A DNA stretch of 64,000 bases from an uncultured Pseudomonadota bacterium (GTDB lineage Bacteria > Pseudomonadota > Gammaproteobacteria > Steroidobacterales > Steroidobacteraceae), in contig CAIPVV010000017.1 in the NCBI GenBank assembly GCA_903868595.1, forward strand, positions 86,727-150,726, in the 5' to 3' direction. The position numbers were made by a program, and so were the translations under genes. This document shows, piece by piece, positions 8,284-17,773 of this stretch. Position 1 is the stretch's first letter. Every line of letters starts with the position of its first letter. The notes below the pieces were generated by a model. The model ran no database searches, was not told the DNA's origin, and saw only the letters and a list, made by a program, of their open reading frames with translations.

Positions 8284-10158
8284 ATGAGCGCGGCACACGC
8301 ACAGCCCTTGGATTTGCGCATCGCGCTGGTCGGCGTGCCGAACTGCGGCAAGACGGCGCTGTTCAACCGGCTCACGGGCAGCCACCAGAAGGTGGCGAAC
8401 TACCCGGGCGTCACGGTGGAGCGCAAGGAAGGCAACTGCGCGGATCCGGCCCGCGGTCGCAACTACCGCGTGCTGGACCTGCCCGGCACCTACAGCCTCG
8501 CGGCAACGACCCTCGATGAGGCCATCACCCGCGACGTGGTGGCCGGACGACTGGCCGGCGAGGCCCTGCCGGAACTCATCGTCAATGTGCTGGATGCGAC
8601 CAACCTTCGCCTGAGCCTGCGCATGGCGCTGGAGCTGCGGCGCCTCGGGCGACCGATGGTGGTGGTGCTCAACATGAGCGACATCGCCCATGCCCGCGGC
8701 ATCCGCATCGACCGCGAGCGACTGGCCGCGGAACTGGGCTGCCCGGTCGTGGAGGCGGTGGCCGTGCGTAGCGGTGGCGAGCGGGAGCTGCTAGCGCAGC
8801 TGGCCGGCATGCAGCCGGCACCCGCCGGCACCGGCATCCAGTGGACGCCGCAGACCCGCGAACAGATCGAAGCGACGCAGCGCGACGTGCGCCGCATCCT
8901 CGTCGACGTGGGTTACCGCGAGCCGCTGCGCACCCGGGCGCTGGCTCGCCTGGATGAGCTGGTCCTGAATCCCGTGCTGGGCCCGATGCTGCTGGCGACG
9001 ATCCTGTTCCTGATCTTCCAGGCCGTCTTCAGCTGGGCCGAGGTGCCGAAGAACCTCATCGACAGGGGTGTGGGCCTGATCAGCACGGCCGTGAGCGGTG
9101 CACTGCCGGAAGGACCCCTGCGCAGCCTGCTCGTGGATGGGCTTATCGCCGGCACCGGCAGCGTGATCGTTTTTCTGCCGCAGATCCTGATCCTCTTCCT
9201 CTTCATCCTGCTGCTGGAAGACAGCGGCTACCTGCCGCGTGCCGCGTTCTTGCTGGATAGGCTGATGGGCCGCGTAGGCCTCTCCGGCCGGGCCTTCATC
9301 CCGCTGCTGTCTTCCTTCGCGTGTGCGATCCCCGGCATCATGGCCGCGCGCACGATCCCCAATACACGCGACCGCCTGGCCACGATCATGCTGGCACCGC
9401 TGATGACCTGCTCGGCGCGGTTGCCGGTCTACGCACTGATCATCGGGGCGTTCATCCCGGCACGCAGCGTCGGCCCGTTCAACCTGCAGGGCCTGGTGCT
9501 GTTTGCCCTGTACGTGGCCGGCATCCTGGGTGCGGTGCTGGTTGCGCTGCTGATGAATCGCGTGACCATGAAGTCCAGCTACCACCCCTTGCTGATGGAG
9601 CTGCCGGAGTACCGCTGGCCGAACCTTCGCAACCTGCTCATGGGCCTGTGGGAGCGCGTGAAGATCTTCCTCTCCCGGGTCGGCGGCATCATCCTGGCGC
9701 TGACCATCGTGCTGTGGTTCCTGAGCAGCTACCCGGCCGCGCCGCCGGGTGCCACGGGATCGGCGATCGAGTACAGCTTCGCCGGCATCCTCGGCCGTGC
9801 GCTGGAAGTGGTGTTCGCGCCCGTGGGCTTCAACTGGCAGATCTGCATCGCGCTGGTTCCGGGGCTGGCCGCGCGCGAGGTGGCCATCGGTGCGCTGGGC
9901 ACGGTCTATGCGCTGTCCTCCTCCTCGGACAACGTGGATGTCACGCTGGGGCCGATGATCGCCTCCAGCTGGAGCCTGGGCACGGCGCTCTCCCTGCTGG
10001 CCTGGTATGTTTTCGCGCCGCAGTGCCTCTCCACGCTGGCTACCGTGAAGCGGGAGACCAACTCCTGGCGCTATCCGGCGATCATGGCGACCTACCTGTT
10101 CGCGATGGCCTACGCCGCGGCCTTCCTGACCTACCATGTCACCGTGTGGTTGACCTAG
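8284..10158 (+). CDS. feoB: Ferrous iron transporter FeoB
   Basis: This 624-residue inner-membrane transporter has an N-terminal GTPase domain: G1 GVPNCGKT at 17-24, G3 DLPG at 65-68 and G4 NMSD at 130-133. A helical linker and about eight to ten membrane segments follow, with the Gate-type Cys motifs SSFACAIPGIMAAR and PLMTCSARLPVY. It imports Fe2+ across the inner membrane. At 624 residues it is shorter than E. coli FeoB (about 770) and like the compact versions. It is cotranscribed with feoA and with the small Cys-pair gene after it. Confidence 0.95.
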   Translation: MSAAHAQPLDLRIALVGVPNCGKTALFNRLTGSHQKVANYPGVTVERKEGNCADPARGRNYRVLDLPGTYSLAATTLDEAITRDVVAGRLAGEALPELIVNVLDATNLRLSLRMALELRRLGRPMVVVLNMSDIAHARGIRIDRERLAAELGCPVVEAVAVRSGGERELLAQLAGMQPAPAGTGIQWTPQTREQIEATQRDVRRILVDVGYREPLRTRALARLDELVLNPVLGPMLLATILFLIFQAVFSWAEVPKNLIDRGVGLISTAVSGALPEGPLRSLLVDGLIAGTGSVIVFLPQILILFLFILLLEDSGYLPRAAFLLDRLMGRVGLSGRAFIPLLSSFACAIPGIMAARTIPNTRDRLATIMLAPLMTCSARLPVYALIIGAFIPARSVGPFNLQGLVLFALYVAGILGAVLVALLMNRVTMKSSYHPLLMELPEYRWPNLRNLLMGLWERVKIFLSRVGGIILALTIVLWFLSSYPAAPPGATGSAIEYSFAGILGRALEVVFAPVGFNWQICIALVPGLAAREVAIGALGTVYALSSSSDNVDVTLGPMIASSWSLGTALSLLAWYVFAPQCLSTLATVKRETNSWRYPAIMATYLFAMAYAAAFLTYHVTVWLT

Positions 10159-10172
10159 ATAAGGAGCCAGCC

Positions 10173-10418
10173 ATGCTGCAGTTCCTGCTCGTCTGCCTGA
10201 TCGTAACGGCCGCTGCGCTGTCGGCCGCCTGGCGCCTGATGGGGCTGGCCTCGCGCGTCAAGGTCTTGGAGGCGCTGCTGCGGCAGGGGCCGGGCGCCGG
10301 CGCGCTGCATGGGGTGATCGACCGCCTCGCGCGCAAGCAGCGGGCCGCGCTGGTAAGCGGCGCCTGCGCCGCGTGCTCGGCGCATGCGTCCCATAAAAAA
10401 GCCCCCAGGGTTCCCTGA
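10173..10418 (+). CDS. Small membrane protein with C-terminal Cys pair, FeoC-position (DUF6587-like)
   Basis: The 81-residue product has one N-terminal membrane segment (about residues 3-25), a basic middle and a C-terminal CAAC pair at 65-68 followed by His residues. Small proteins of this design often follow feoB in xanthomonads and relatives (a DUF6587-like assignment by memory). FeoC-type partners in other bacteria bind an iron-sulfur cluster or stabilise FeoB. AAGGAG lies directly upstream of the ATG at suitable spacing, 14 bases after the feoB stop. Confidence 0.65.
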   Translation: MLQFLLVCLIVTAAALSAAWRLMGLASRVKVLEALLRQGPGAGALHGVIDRLARKQRAALVSGACAACSAHASHKKAPRVP

Positions 10419-10426
10419 GGGCCTTC
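10395..10426. terminator. Bidirectional terminator between the feo operon and the TonB receptor
   Basis: GCCCCCAGGG and CCCTGAGGGC form a 10-base stem with one mismatch and a TT loop. A run of A residues precedes it on the plus strand, giving a U-tract for minus-strand transcripts, so it should end the TonB receptor transcript and perhaps the feo transcript. Confidence 0.7.
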
Positions 10427-10498
10427 GTTAATCACCCTCCGCCAAGCGCGCGTGGCGCGCGGCCGCTTGCCCGCGAGGGACCTCGAACCAGCCGCCGA

Positions 10499-13400
10499 TC
10501 AGAACCTGGCCGTCACGGCCAGGAACAGCTGACGACCCAGACCGTCGTAGGCCTCGTAGGAGTTCGCCGCTCCACCGGAGACGATTTCGCTCGTCACGAT
10601 AGGCGGATCCTTGTCGAACAGGTTGTTGATGCCGCCGCGTAGCTGGACGTTCTTCCAGATATCCCAGCTCGCCGACAGGTCAAGCCAGTTGTATGCCGGG
10701 ATTTGCGCATTGAACGCATTGATCGTCGAGAAGCTCGCCAGCGCCAGCAGGCCATTGGACTGGTTGTTATCCAAGCTCACCTTGCCGAAGTGGCGCCAGG
10801 TCGCCGAGATCGACACGTCCCAAGGCGTTTCCCATGAAACGCGCAGGTTATGGCGCCAGCGCGGGTTCACCGTCTGGCAGGTCTGGCCGAACAGGCCCGC
10901 GCAGTCATAGGTGCCGCCGCTCGGGATGGGCGTTGACTTGTCCGTCAGCAGGTAGGCGCCGTTCATCAGGAAGCGCAGGGAGCCCAAGGCCCGCGGCAGG
11001 CCCAGTTTGTAGGCGGCCTGCAAGTCAAGTCCGCTCAGTTCCGCCGCGCCGGTATTGACGTTGGTCTGGATGAAGTAGCCCTTGGAGGCCAGGCTGTTGC
11101 CGGTCAGTCCACCCGTCACCGAGCGCTGAATCTGGCTGCAGTAGGTCGGGTCACCGGTGTTCAGGCAGTTGGTCATGATCACGGTTGCCGGTAGTGAGCC
11201 AACCTCGTCAACCAGCTTGATATGGTAATAATCAAGACTGCCCGTGAAGCTCGGCAGGGCAACCGGGGTGAGGGTCGCGCCAATCGTGTAGGTGGTCGCG
11301 GTCTCCGGCCGCAGGTTCGGGTTGCCACCCTGCAGCTGGGAGAGCTGGCTGGCCGTCCCCTGCGGCACGGTGTTGGTGCTAAGACCGTTGCCGTACTGTG
11401 CCGCCGTGACCCCCCGTGCGCTGGCACTGAGCCAGCGTCGCTGCCGCCGCGACCGGCTGGTTATTGACGTCCGTGGTCGGTGAGCACGGATCCGTGCCGT
11501 AGGAGATCTGGCCGACCAGCTGCGGGTTGTACAGTTCGATGATGCTCGGCACACGCGTCGCGCGGTTGAAGGAGCCGCGCAAGCGCAGGTCATCGACGGG
11601 CGCGTACTGCACCTCGAACTTGTAGGTGCTGACGCCGCCGGCCGTCGAGTACTGGGAGTGCCGGTAGCCGGTGTCGAACACGAGGTCCTTCACGCCCGGG
11701 CGGTCCTGCACCAGGGGCGCCCGCAGCTCGATGAACTCCTCGTCCACCTTGTAGCCGTTGTTGATGGGAACCGACGCGCCGCCGAAACCCGACAACAGGC
11801 CGCTCAGTTCGCCGGAGTCCGGCTGGAACTTGACGTGCTCGGCGCGGTGCTCGTAGCCGAAGTTGACGCCCACGCCGCCGCTCGCCAGGGGCGACTGCAA
11901 GCCGTACTTGCCCAAATCGCCGGTCACATCTGCGTGAATCGTACGCAACGTATTGCTGCCAAATGCTGTGCCGGACAGGTACATCGGTGCCAGCGCAGCC
12001 TGAGTTACGCCATTATCCGAGAAAATATTGTAAGGCACGCAGCTTCCGCCGCTGATGCAGACCGGGTTGGCCGCCGTGCCCTTGACCTGCAGGGCATTGT
12101 CGATGGCCTGGAAACTCAGGTACTGGTTGTTCGAGGTGAAGAACGACGTGTAGTAGTACTGGGCGTACGCGTCGTAGGTCCACCCCTTCAGGATCTCGCC
12201 CTTGGCGCCTCCCACTACGCGGTAGTTGGTGTGTTCGAAGTCGGAGGACCGGCCGCCGCCCTCGACGTTGCGTCGGCCAATGCGCACGTTGGCGCTCACC
12301 GAACCCGGCGTCGCGGCATCGGCCGCAATCTGCGCGGGCGTGCAGAGCAGCGAGGCCTGCTGTGCGCTCAGCAGCGGGTTGCTGCAGTTGATGTTGTAGT
12401 TGCCGCTGATCGGGTCCAGGGGGTTGGCGTCTTCGTATAACGCGGTCGGCGCGATCTCCTGGTGCGTCCGGTCATTCATGAAGCCGAATTCCAGGTACGG
12501 CTTGACGTGCTCGTTGACATCCACATGGGCCAGGAAGCCCGCGTTGTAGCGCACGTCCTCGCGGGCCATGTAGATGTACGGCTGAGTGTTGAACAACGTC
12601 GGGGGCTGCGTGCCGGCTGTGCCCCAGTCGACGAACTGGCTGCCCTTGACGGAATACGCGTTGCCTTGCGGGTTGATGGTCGAATCGGTCGGCTCGAAGT
12701 AGTTGGAGTTGCCGGAGCCGCTGCAGGTTGCGCCCGTCAGCGTTGAGTTGGCGTTGAGCTGGCAGCCCCCGAAGTCACGCTGGCCGCTCCTGACCGGATT
12801 GGCCTTCAGGTAATTGAAGTACGCCGTGACGTTGCCCGCGCCATCCAGGATGTTGGCGCCGGCAATGACGCTGGCCGTGGTGTTCTGGCCGTCCCAGGTG
12901 GATCCGGTCAGCGGTGTATAGCCTGCATCCCGCTGAATGTTCTGCGAGAACGTGCTGTGGTTGCTGTGCTGGTTGGCACCGATCTGATAGTCGAGCTGCA
13001 GGCCCTCGAAATTCTTCTTCATGATGAAGTTGACGACGCCTGCGATGGCGTCCGAGCCGTAGACCGCCGAGGCACCGCCAGTGACGACCTCAACCCGCTC
13101 GATGAGCGCGCTGGGAATTTGGTCCAAGTCTGGCGCCGGGGACTGGATGGCGGTATTGGGCGAGCCAGCGCCAAGGCGGCGACCGTCCACCAGCACCAGG
13201 GTGCGGTTGGGACCCAGGCCGCGCAGGTCGGCGGTCGCGACACCGCCGGCGGCCGTCAGGCCGCTCGTACGGTTGCCCAGATCCTGGCCCAGCGAATTGC
13301 TGGAGATCTGCGGCAGCAGGTTCAGCACGTCCGTAATGTCCGTGTGACCACCAAGCTTAAGGTCGGTGCTGCTGATGGCGACTACCGGGCTTGTGCTCTT

Positions 13401-13601
13401 CAGATTGGGCGCGGCGATGCGCGTACCCGTGACGACGAGCTCCTCGAGGGCATCCTCCGCGCCGGCAGGCTGGCTCGCGGCGCCGAGAAGGGCGCAGACC
13501 GCCACGGCGACCGAGAGGCAGATGCCAACGGATTGCTGGGCCTCATCGCTGTTGCCGATCGGCGCTCGGACGCGCGATGCGTGGGGAATTTCATTGACCA
13601 T
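10499..13601 (-). pseudogene. TonB-dependent receptor, reading frame broken by a +1 shift
   Basis: Two overlapping frames together encode a complete outer-membrane receptor of about 1030 residues. The first, 13601 down to about 11410, has a signal sequence (ALLGAASQPAGAED), the plug domain (LEELVVTGTRI, LVLVDGRRLG, IERVEVVTGGASAVYGSDAIAGVVNF) and much of the barrel. The second, from about 11410 to 10499, supplies the last strands (GGINNLFDKDPP and the terminal LFLAVTARF). The frames join at a run of six C at 11410-11415; five C would restore QRTGVTAAQYGN. The break could be a sequencing error, a slippage switch or true loss. GGGAGA precedes the ATG. Substrate unknown. Confidence 0.88.
11410..11415. 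other. Homopolymer C6 run at the frameshift point of the TonB receptor
   Basis: Upstream of this run (minus-strand sense) the receptor reads in one frame to CQRTG; downstream it continues as VTAAQYGNGLS in another. Deletion of one base in the run fuses the two into a continuous receptor. Confidence 0.8.
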
Positions 13602-13994
13602 TAATTTCTCCCGAAGTTGATGCCGGGGCGATCGGCAGCGTTCTCGGAGCAGGCGCCCTGGTCACCTTCGATTTGGCACCTTTCAGTCAACTCATCGGCA
13701 CAGGTCAGCTTGAAGCGATTTGGGAGTCGCACCAACGCAACTTCCTTTCCAATCCTGGTGTGTCCGGTGAAGGCTAAAATTCGCTTGAAATTAACGTTAT
13801 CAGTAGCCATCCCTGAAAAACGTCACGCACTGCTCAATTGTTGCAATATTGCTGTAGGTAAATGGAGTCAATTGACTCAACATTCGTCAGGGTTGCGGGC
13901 GTGCTCGCGCGCGCCGCCCCCACCAGCAAGCGCCGCAAGACACGCGACTGCCCGTTTCGCGGCCCTTCGATGGAGCCCCTTGCAGGGTCTTCCC
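13602..13994. promoter_or_regulatory. Upstream region of the TonB receptor with three palindromes
   Basis: About 390 bases without a convincing gene. The part near 13780-13880 is AT-richer than its surroundings and holds TAACGTTA (13792-13799), GCAATATTGC (13843-13852) and the 14-base perfect palindrome GAGTCAATTGACTC (13865-13878). The first has the AACGTT centre seen in LacI-family operators. These are likely promoter and operator elements for the receptor transcript. A 69-codon open frame here has no recognisable content. Confidence 0.45.
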
Positions 13995-14480
13995 TCAGGG
14001 ACTGGCGGTCTGCCCGGCTCCCTGCACGACGCGATCACCTTCCCGCAAGCCGAGTCGGCGGCTCTCGCCACCCCGGATTTCCAGGACCGAGGCAATCGGC
14101 CCGCCAGAGGAGATGATCTCAGTAGAGAGCGGTACGGCGTCGTGAACGATGTGGGAAATTCGACCATTGGCCCCGATGAAGAGCATGTCCAGCCCGATGT
14201 AGGTGTTCTTCATCCACATCGTCATCACCCGCGGCGTGGTCTGCGGAAACAGCATCCCGTAGCCCGCTGGCAGCTCGGTCAGGAACATCAGTCCTTGTTC
14301 CTGCTGGGCCCCCGTCTGCGCCAGCCAGACCTGGAACCTCTCCACCGAGGCGCCGTGTGTAATGGTCAGGGTGTCACGCGGGAAATCCCGCAGCTGTGCC
14401 GGAGCGAAGTCCGCGGCGGCAGGAGCCAGGGACCACAGGGCGAGCGTCAGGCAGGCGGCAAGGCGGTACAGGGGCTTCAT
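13995..14480 (-). CDS. DUF192 family exported protein
   Basis: The 161-residue product has a signal peptide (LALWSLAPAAA near residues 13-23) and a DUF192 domain: LAQTGAQQEQGLMFLTELP, GMLFPQTTPRVMTMWMKNT, LDMLFIGANGRI and a late VLEIRGG. DUF192 is a small beta-barrel domain common in exported bacterial and archaeal proteins; its function is not established. The start overlaps the stop of the upstream lipoprotein gene in ATGA, so the pair is cotranslated. Confidence 0.85.
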   Translation of the reverse strand: MKPLYRLAACLTLALWSLAPAAADFAPAQLRDFPRDTLTITHGASVERFQVWLAQTGAQQEQGLMFLTELPAGYGMLFPQTTPRVMTMWMKNTYIGLDMLFIGANGRISHIVHDAVPLSTEIISSGGPIASVLEIRGGESRRLGLREGDRVVQGAGQTASP

Positions 14481-15106
14481 TTGGCGGGTTCCTCGGGTTT
14501 AACGCCGGCGGCAAAATCGAAAGTCGTGACCAGCAGGCGGGTGCCGCCGTCCAGGGTCGATGCGGGAGCGGTGCAGAAGCCGCGAGCCTCGATGCGCTCG
14601 CCGCCGGGAACACCGCCCTCGACGGCGCTGCGCAGCAGGCGGTCGGTCGTGCAGTGGCCGTCGCCGCGCGTCGCAAACAGTTGCTGCTGGCCCTCGAAGA
14701 TCACGGTGAGATTGGTCGGGCGGGCCCGCGCCGGCGCCGCATCCCCCGACGTGTCTATACCGAAAACAAAGCGCAGCCGCGGCGGTGCGGCTGCCGGGTC
14801 CTGCGCCGGCAACGGCCCGGCGATCGTGACCCGCAGGCCATGGCCCTGGCCGTCAGGGCGGGAGCTGCCTTCGCAGGTGAGCTGCGCGTCCGTCCAATCC
14901 AGCTCGGCGTTGACAGCGCCCCGCAGGCTGGCCCGCAGGAAGGCGGCCGCGCCCGGCAGGCAGGGGCCGCTGGGCGCCGCTGCCGCCCGGGCAGGGGGCA
15001 GGGCCGGACCCGGGGCGGGATCGGCAGCCTGGGCCGGCGCCCGGGCGCCGCAGCCCATGAGCAGGGCAAGGCACAGGGCCACGGGGCCCGACTGGAGGGT
15101 ACGCAT
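14477..15106 (-). CDS. Putative lipoprotein of unknown function
   Basis: The product is 209 residues from the ATG at 15106, with a lipoprotein signal (VALCLALLMGC, Cys near residue 19) and then a long Ala/Pro-rich linker. The remainder contains RLRFVFGIDTSGD, NLTVIFEGQQQLFATRGDGHCTTDRLL and TRLLVTTFDF. I do not recognise the family. An ATG 14 codons upstream would spoil the signal peptide. It is translationally coupled to the DUF192 gene and divergent from glgP. Confidence 0.7.
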   Translation of the reverse strand: MRTLQSGPVALCLALLMGCGARAPAQAADPAPGPALPPARAAAAPSGPCLPGAAAFLRASLRGAVNAELDWTDAQLTCEGSSRPDGQGHGLRVTIAGPLPAQDPAAAPPRLRFVFGIDTSGDAAPARARPTNLTVIFEGQQQLFATRGDGHCTTDRLLRSAVEGGVPGGERIEARGFCTAPASTLDGGTRLLVTTFDFAAGVKPEEPAK

Positions 15107-15187
15107 GAGCGCAAGTTTAGGGCCCCAGCCGGGAGGTGTGCACTGCATTTACCAGCTGACACGCCGGCTGCACTAGACTCCCGCCCT

Positions 15188-17749
15188 ATGCAATTGATCG
15201 AAATATCCCCCGTCATTCCGGCTGCCGTCAGCCGCCTTCCCGAGCTCGCCGGCAACCTCTCCTACAGCTGGCACCGACCGACCCGTGCGTTGTTCGAGGA
15301 TCTCGACCACACGCTCTGGCAGCAGACCGGTGGCAACCCGCGGCTCATGCTCCGCTGCGTCGACCAACAGGTGTTGGAGCGCGCGGCGCAGGATGAAACC
15401 TACCTGCAGCGCTACCACGAAGCCGTGGCGAATTTCGACAGCTACCAGTCGCGCCCCCTGGCGCGCGACGACGAGGCCCTGATCGCCTACTTCTGCGCCG
15501 AATACGGCTTCCATGAAAGCTTCCCGATCTACTCCGGTGGCCTGGGGATCCTCGCGGCCGACCACTGCAAGTCGGCCAGCGATGAGTGCCTGAACTTCAT
15601 CGCCGTGGGCCTGCTGTACCGCCAGGGCTACTTCACGCAGTCGGTCGACAGCGATGGCGTGCAGAACCCGGAGTACCGGGATGCCGACCCGCGCGACCTG
15701 CCGGTCGAACAGGTGCTGGACGCCAAGGGCCATTGGCTCACCGTCGCCGTGCCCATCGGCACGCGGGACGTCTTCGCCCGCGTCTGGCGAGCGCAGGTTG
15801 GTCGCATCAGCGTGTACCTGCTGGACACCAACACCCCGCTCAACAGCGCGCCGGACCGTGACATCACCTTCCGCCTGTACGGTGGCGACGAGGGTGTGCG
15901 TATCCGCCAGGAAATGGTGCTGGGCATCGGCGGCATCCGCGCGCTGCGCGCCCTGGGCCTGGCTCCCTCGGTCTGGCATATCAACGAAGGCCACGCGGCG
16001 TTCCTGATCCTGGAGCAGCTGCGTGAGCAACTGGCGCTGGGGCTGAGCAGGGAGGCAGGACTGGAGGCCGTGGCGGCCCAGTGCGTGTTCACCACGCATA
16101 CGCCGGTGGCCGCCGGGCACGATGCCTTCCACGATGGGTTGTTCACGGAACATTTCCAGGGGCTCGCGGCGGCCATGAACCTGCCGCTGGAGCGCCTGCT
16201 CGAGCTGGGCCGGGCACCCGGCGTTGGCGGCATGTTCAACATGACACGTCTTGCGCTGAACGGCGCCCGGCGCGTCAACGGCGTGAGTCGCATCCACGGC
16301 GATGTCTCCTCCAGGCTGTGCGCGGACCACTGGCCGGACGTGCCGCCCGAGGAGAACCCGATCGGCTACGTCACCAATGGCGTGCACGTACCGACTTTCC
16401 TCGCGCCCGTATGGGCGCGCTACCTGGATGAGAAGCTGCCTGACTGGCGCGAGAACCTCTCGGACATCGACCAGTGGCGCACCATCGAGACGGCCGACGA
16501 CCAGGACTTCTGGGATGTGGCGCAGGACGCCAAGAGCCGCATGCTGCAGGGCGTTCGCAGCCGCCTGGTGCGCGAGTATCGTCGCAAGGGCTTGAGCTCG
16601 CTGCAGCTGCGGCACATCACGAAGCTGATGGATCCGGCCAACCCCGATGTGCTGACCATTGGGTTCGCGCGCCGCTTCGCAACCTACAAGCGCGCTGCGC
16701 TGATCATGCGTGACAAGGCGCGGCTGCTGAAGCTCGTCTCCAACCCCGATCGCCCGATCCTCTTCCTCTTCGCCGGCAAGGCCCACCCGGCCGATTTCCC
16801 AGGCCAGCAGGTGCTGCGCGAGATCAAGCAGCTCGCGCTCACGCCGGAGTTCGCCGGCCGCGTGGTGTTTCTGGAGGATTACGACATCCAGCTTGCGCGC
16901 TGGCTGGTGACGGGCGTGGACGTCTGGCTCAACAACCCGATCGCGCCGCTGGAAGCCAGCGGCACCTCGGGCATGAAGGCGGCGATCAACGGCCGCCTGA
17001 ACCTCTCGATCCTGGACGGCTGGTGGGCCGAGGCCTTCGATGGCGACAACGGCTGGGGCATCCCCGGAGCCGACGTGCAGGACGGCGCGCGGCGCGACCA
17101 GCTCGACTCCGACACGATCCTCGATGCGCTGGAGGAGGAGGTCATGCCCCTGTACTACGCACGCAACCGGGGCAGCCTCTCGCCGGGTTGGGTGCGGCGC
17201 TGCAAGCGCGCGATGGCCACGGTGGTTCCGCGCTTCAACATGCGTCGCGCGGTGCGCGACTACACCGCCGGCATGTACCGGCCGGCCGCGCGCCAGGCCG
17301 AGCGCCTGCTGGCCGACCGCGGTGCCGGTGCGGTGCGCCTGGCGGGCTGGAAGCAGCGCGTGCGCGACGCCTGGCCGCAGGTGCGCATCCTCAGCATGAT
17401 CGAGGCGCCGCGTGCTGCGGGCGTGGATGCGCCGCTGCAGCTGCGCGTCACGGTCGACCTGCAGGGGCTGGCGGCCTCGGATCTACGGGTGGAATTCCTG
17501 GGGCGCCGCCACCTGCCGGAGATCCAGCACGAGCCGGTTGCGCTGTGCTCGTTCGGGCAGGGCCTTGCGCCGGGGCAGTGGCGCGCCGAGTTCGTGCCCG
17601 AGCCGATGGTCGGCGCCGATGGGGCAACGACCTACGTGCTGAGCGCGGTGCCGCCGGGTGCGGGCCAGTACCAGGCCGAGGTGCGCCTGTATCCGTGGCA
17701 TGAGCTGTTGACCCATCCGCTGGAGATGGGGCTCGTCAAAACGCTTTAG
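15188..17749 (+). CDS. glgP: Alpha-glucan phosphorylase (GlgP, DUF3417-containing type)
   Basis: This 853-residue enzyme of the short GT35 type releases glucose-1-phosphate from glycogen or maltodextrins. It has the N-terminal DUF3417 segment (LAGNLSYSWHRPTRALFEDLD), the substrate region YCAEYGFHESFPIYSGGLG-like block near residue 105, and the pyridoxal-phosphate region EASGTSGMKAAINGRLN. The frame is open for 790 bases before this ATG, but the DUF3417 start marks the true N-terminus. It is the first gene of the glycogen module, convergent with glgB. Confidence 0.92.
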   Translation: MQLIEISPVIPAAVSRLPELAGNLSYSWHRPTRALFEDLDHTLWQQTGGNPRLMLRCVDQQVLERAAQDETYLQRYHEAVANFDSYQSRPLARDDEALIAYFCAEYGFHESFPIYSGGLGILAADHCKSASDECLNFIAVGLLYRQGYFTQSVDSDGVQNPEYRDADPRDLPVEQVLDAKGHWLTVAVPIGTRDVFARVWRAQVGRISVYLLDTNTPLNSAPDRDITFRLYGGDEGVRIRQEMVLGIGGIRALRALGLAPSVWHINEGHAAFLILEQLREQLALGLSREAGLEAVAAQCVFTTHTPVAAGHDAFHDGLFTEHFQGLAAAMNLPLERLLELGRAPGVGGMFNMTRLALNGARRVNGVSRIHGDVSSRLCADHWPDVPPEENPIGYVTNGVHVPTFLAPVWARYLDEKLPDWRENLSDIDQWRTIETADDQDFWDVAQDAKSRMLQGVRSRLVREYRRKGLSSLQLRHITKLMDPANPDVLTIGFARRFATYKRAALIMRDKARLLKLVSNPDRPILFLFAGKAHPADFPGQQVLREIKQLALTPEFAGRVVFLEDYDIQLARWLVTGVDVWLNNPIAPLEASGTSGMKAAINGRLNLSILDGWWAEAFDGDNGWGIPGADVQDGARRDQLDSDTILDALEEEVMPLYYARNRGSLSPGWVRRCKRAMATVVPRFNMRRAVRDYTAGMYRPAARQAERLLADRGAGAVRLAGWKQRVRDAWPQVRILSMIEAPRAAGVDAPLQLRVTVDLQGLAASDLRVEFLGRRHLPEIQHEPVALCSFGQGLAPGQWRAEFVPEPMVGADGATTYVLSAVPPGAGQYQAEVRLYPWHELLTHPLEMGLVKTL

Positions 17750-17773
17750 TCGGTAGCCCGTCCTTCTCGTCCG

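Noticed and set aside
13601..13810. 69-codon minus-strand open frame upstream of the TonB receptor
   Set aside because: No ribosome site or family resemblance; it overlaps the AT-rich promoter and palindromes.
14396..15187. Upstream extension of the glgP frame
   Set aside because: It is antisense to the lipoprotein gene and precedes the DUF3417 start of glgP.
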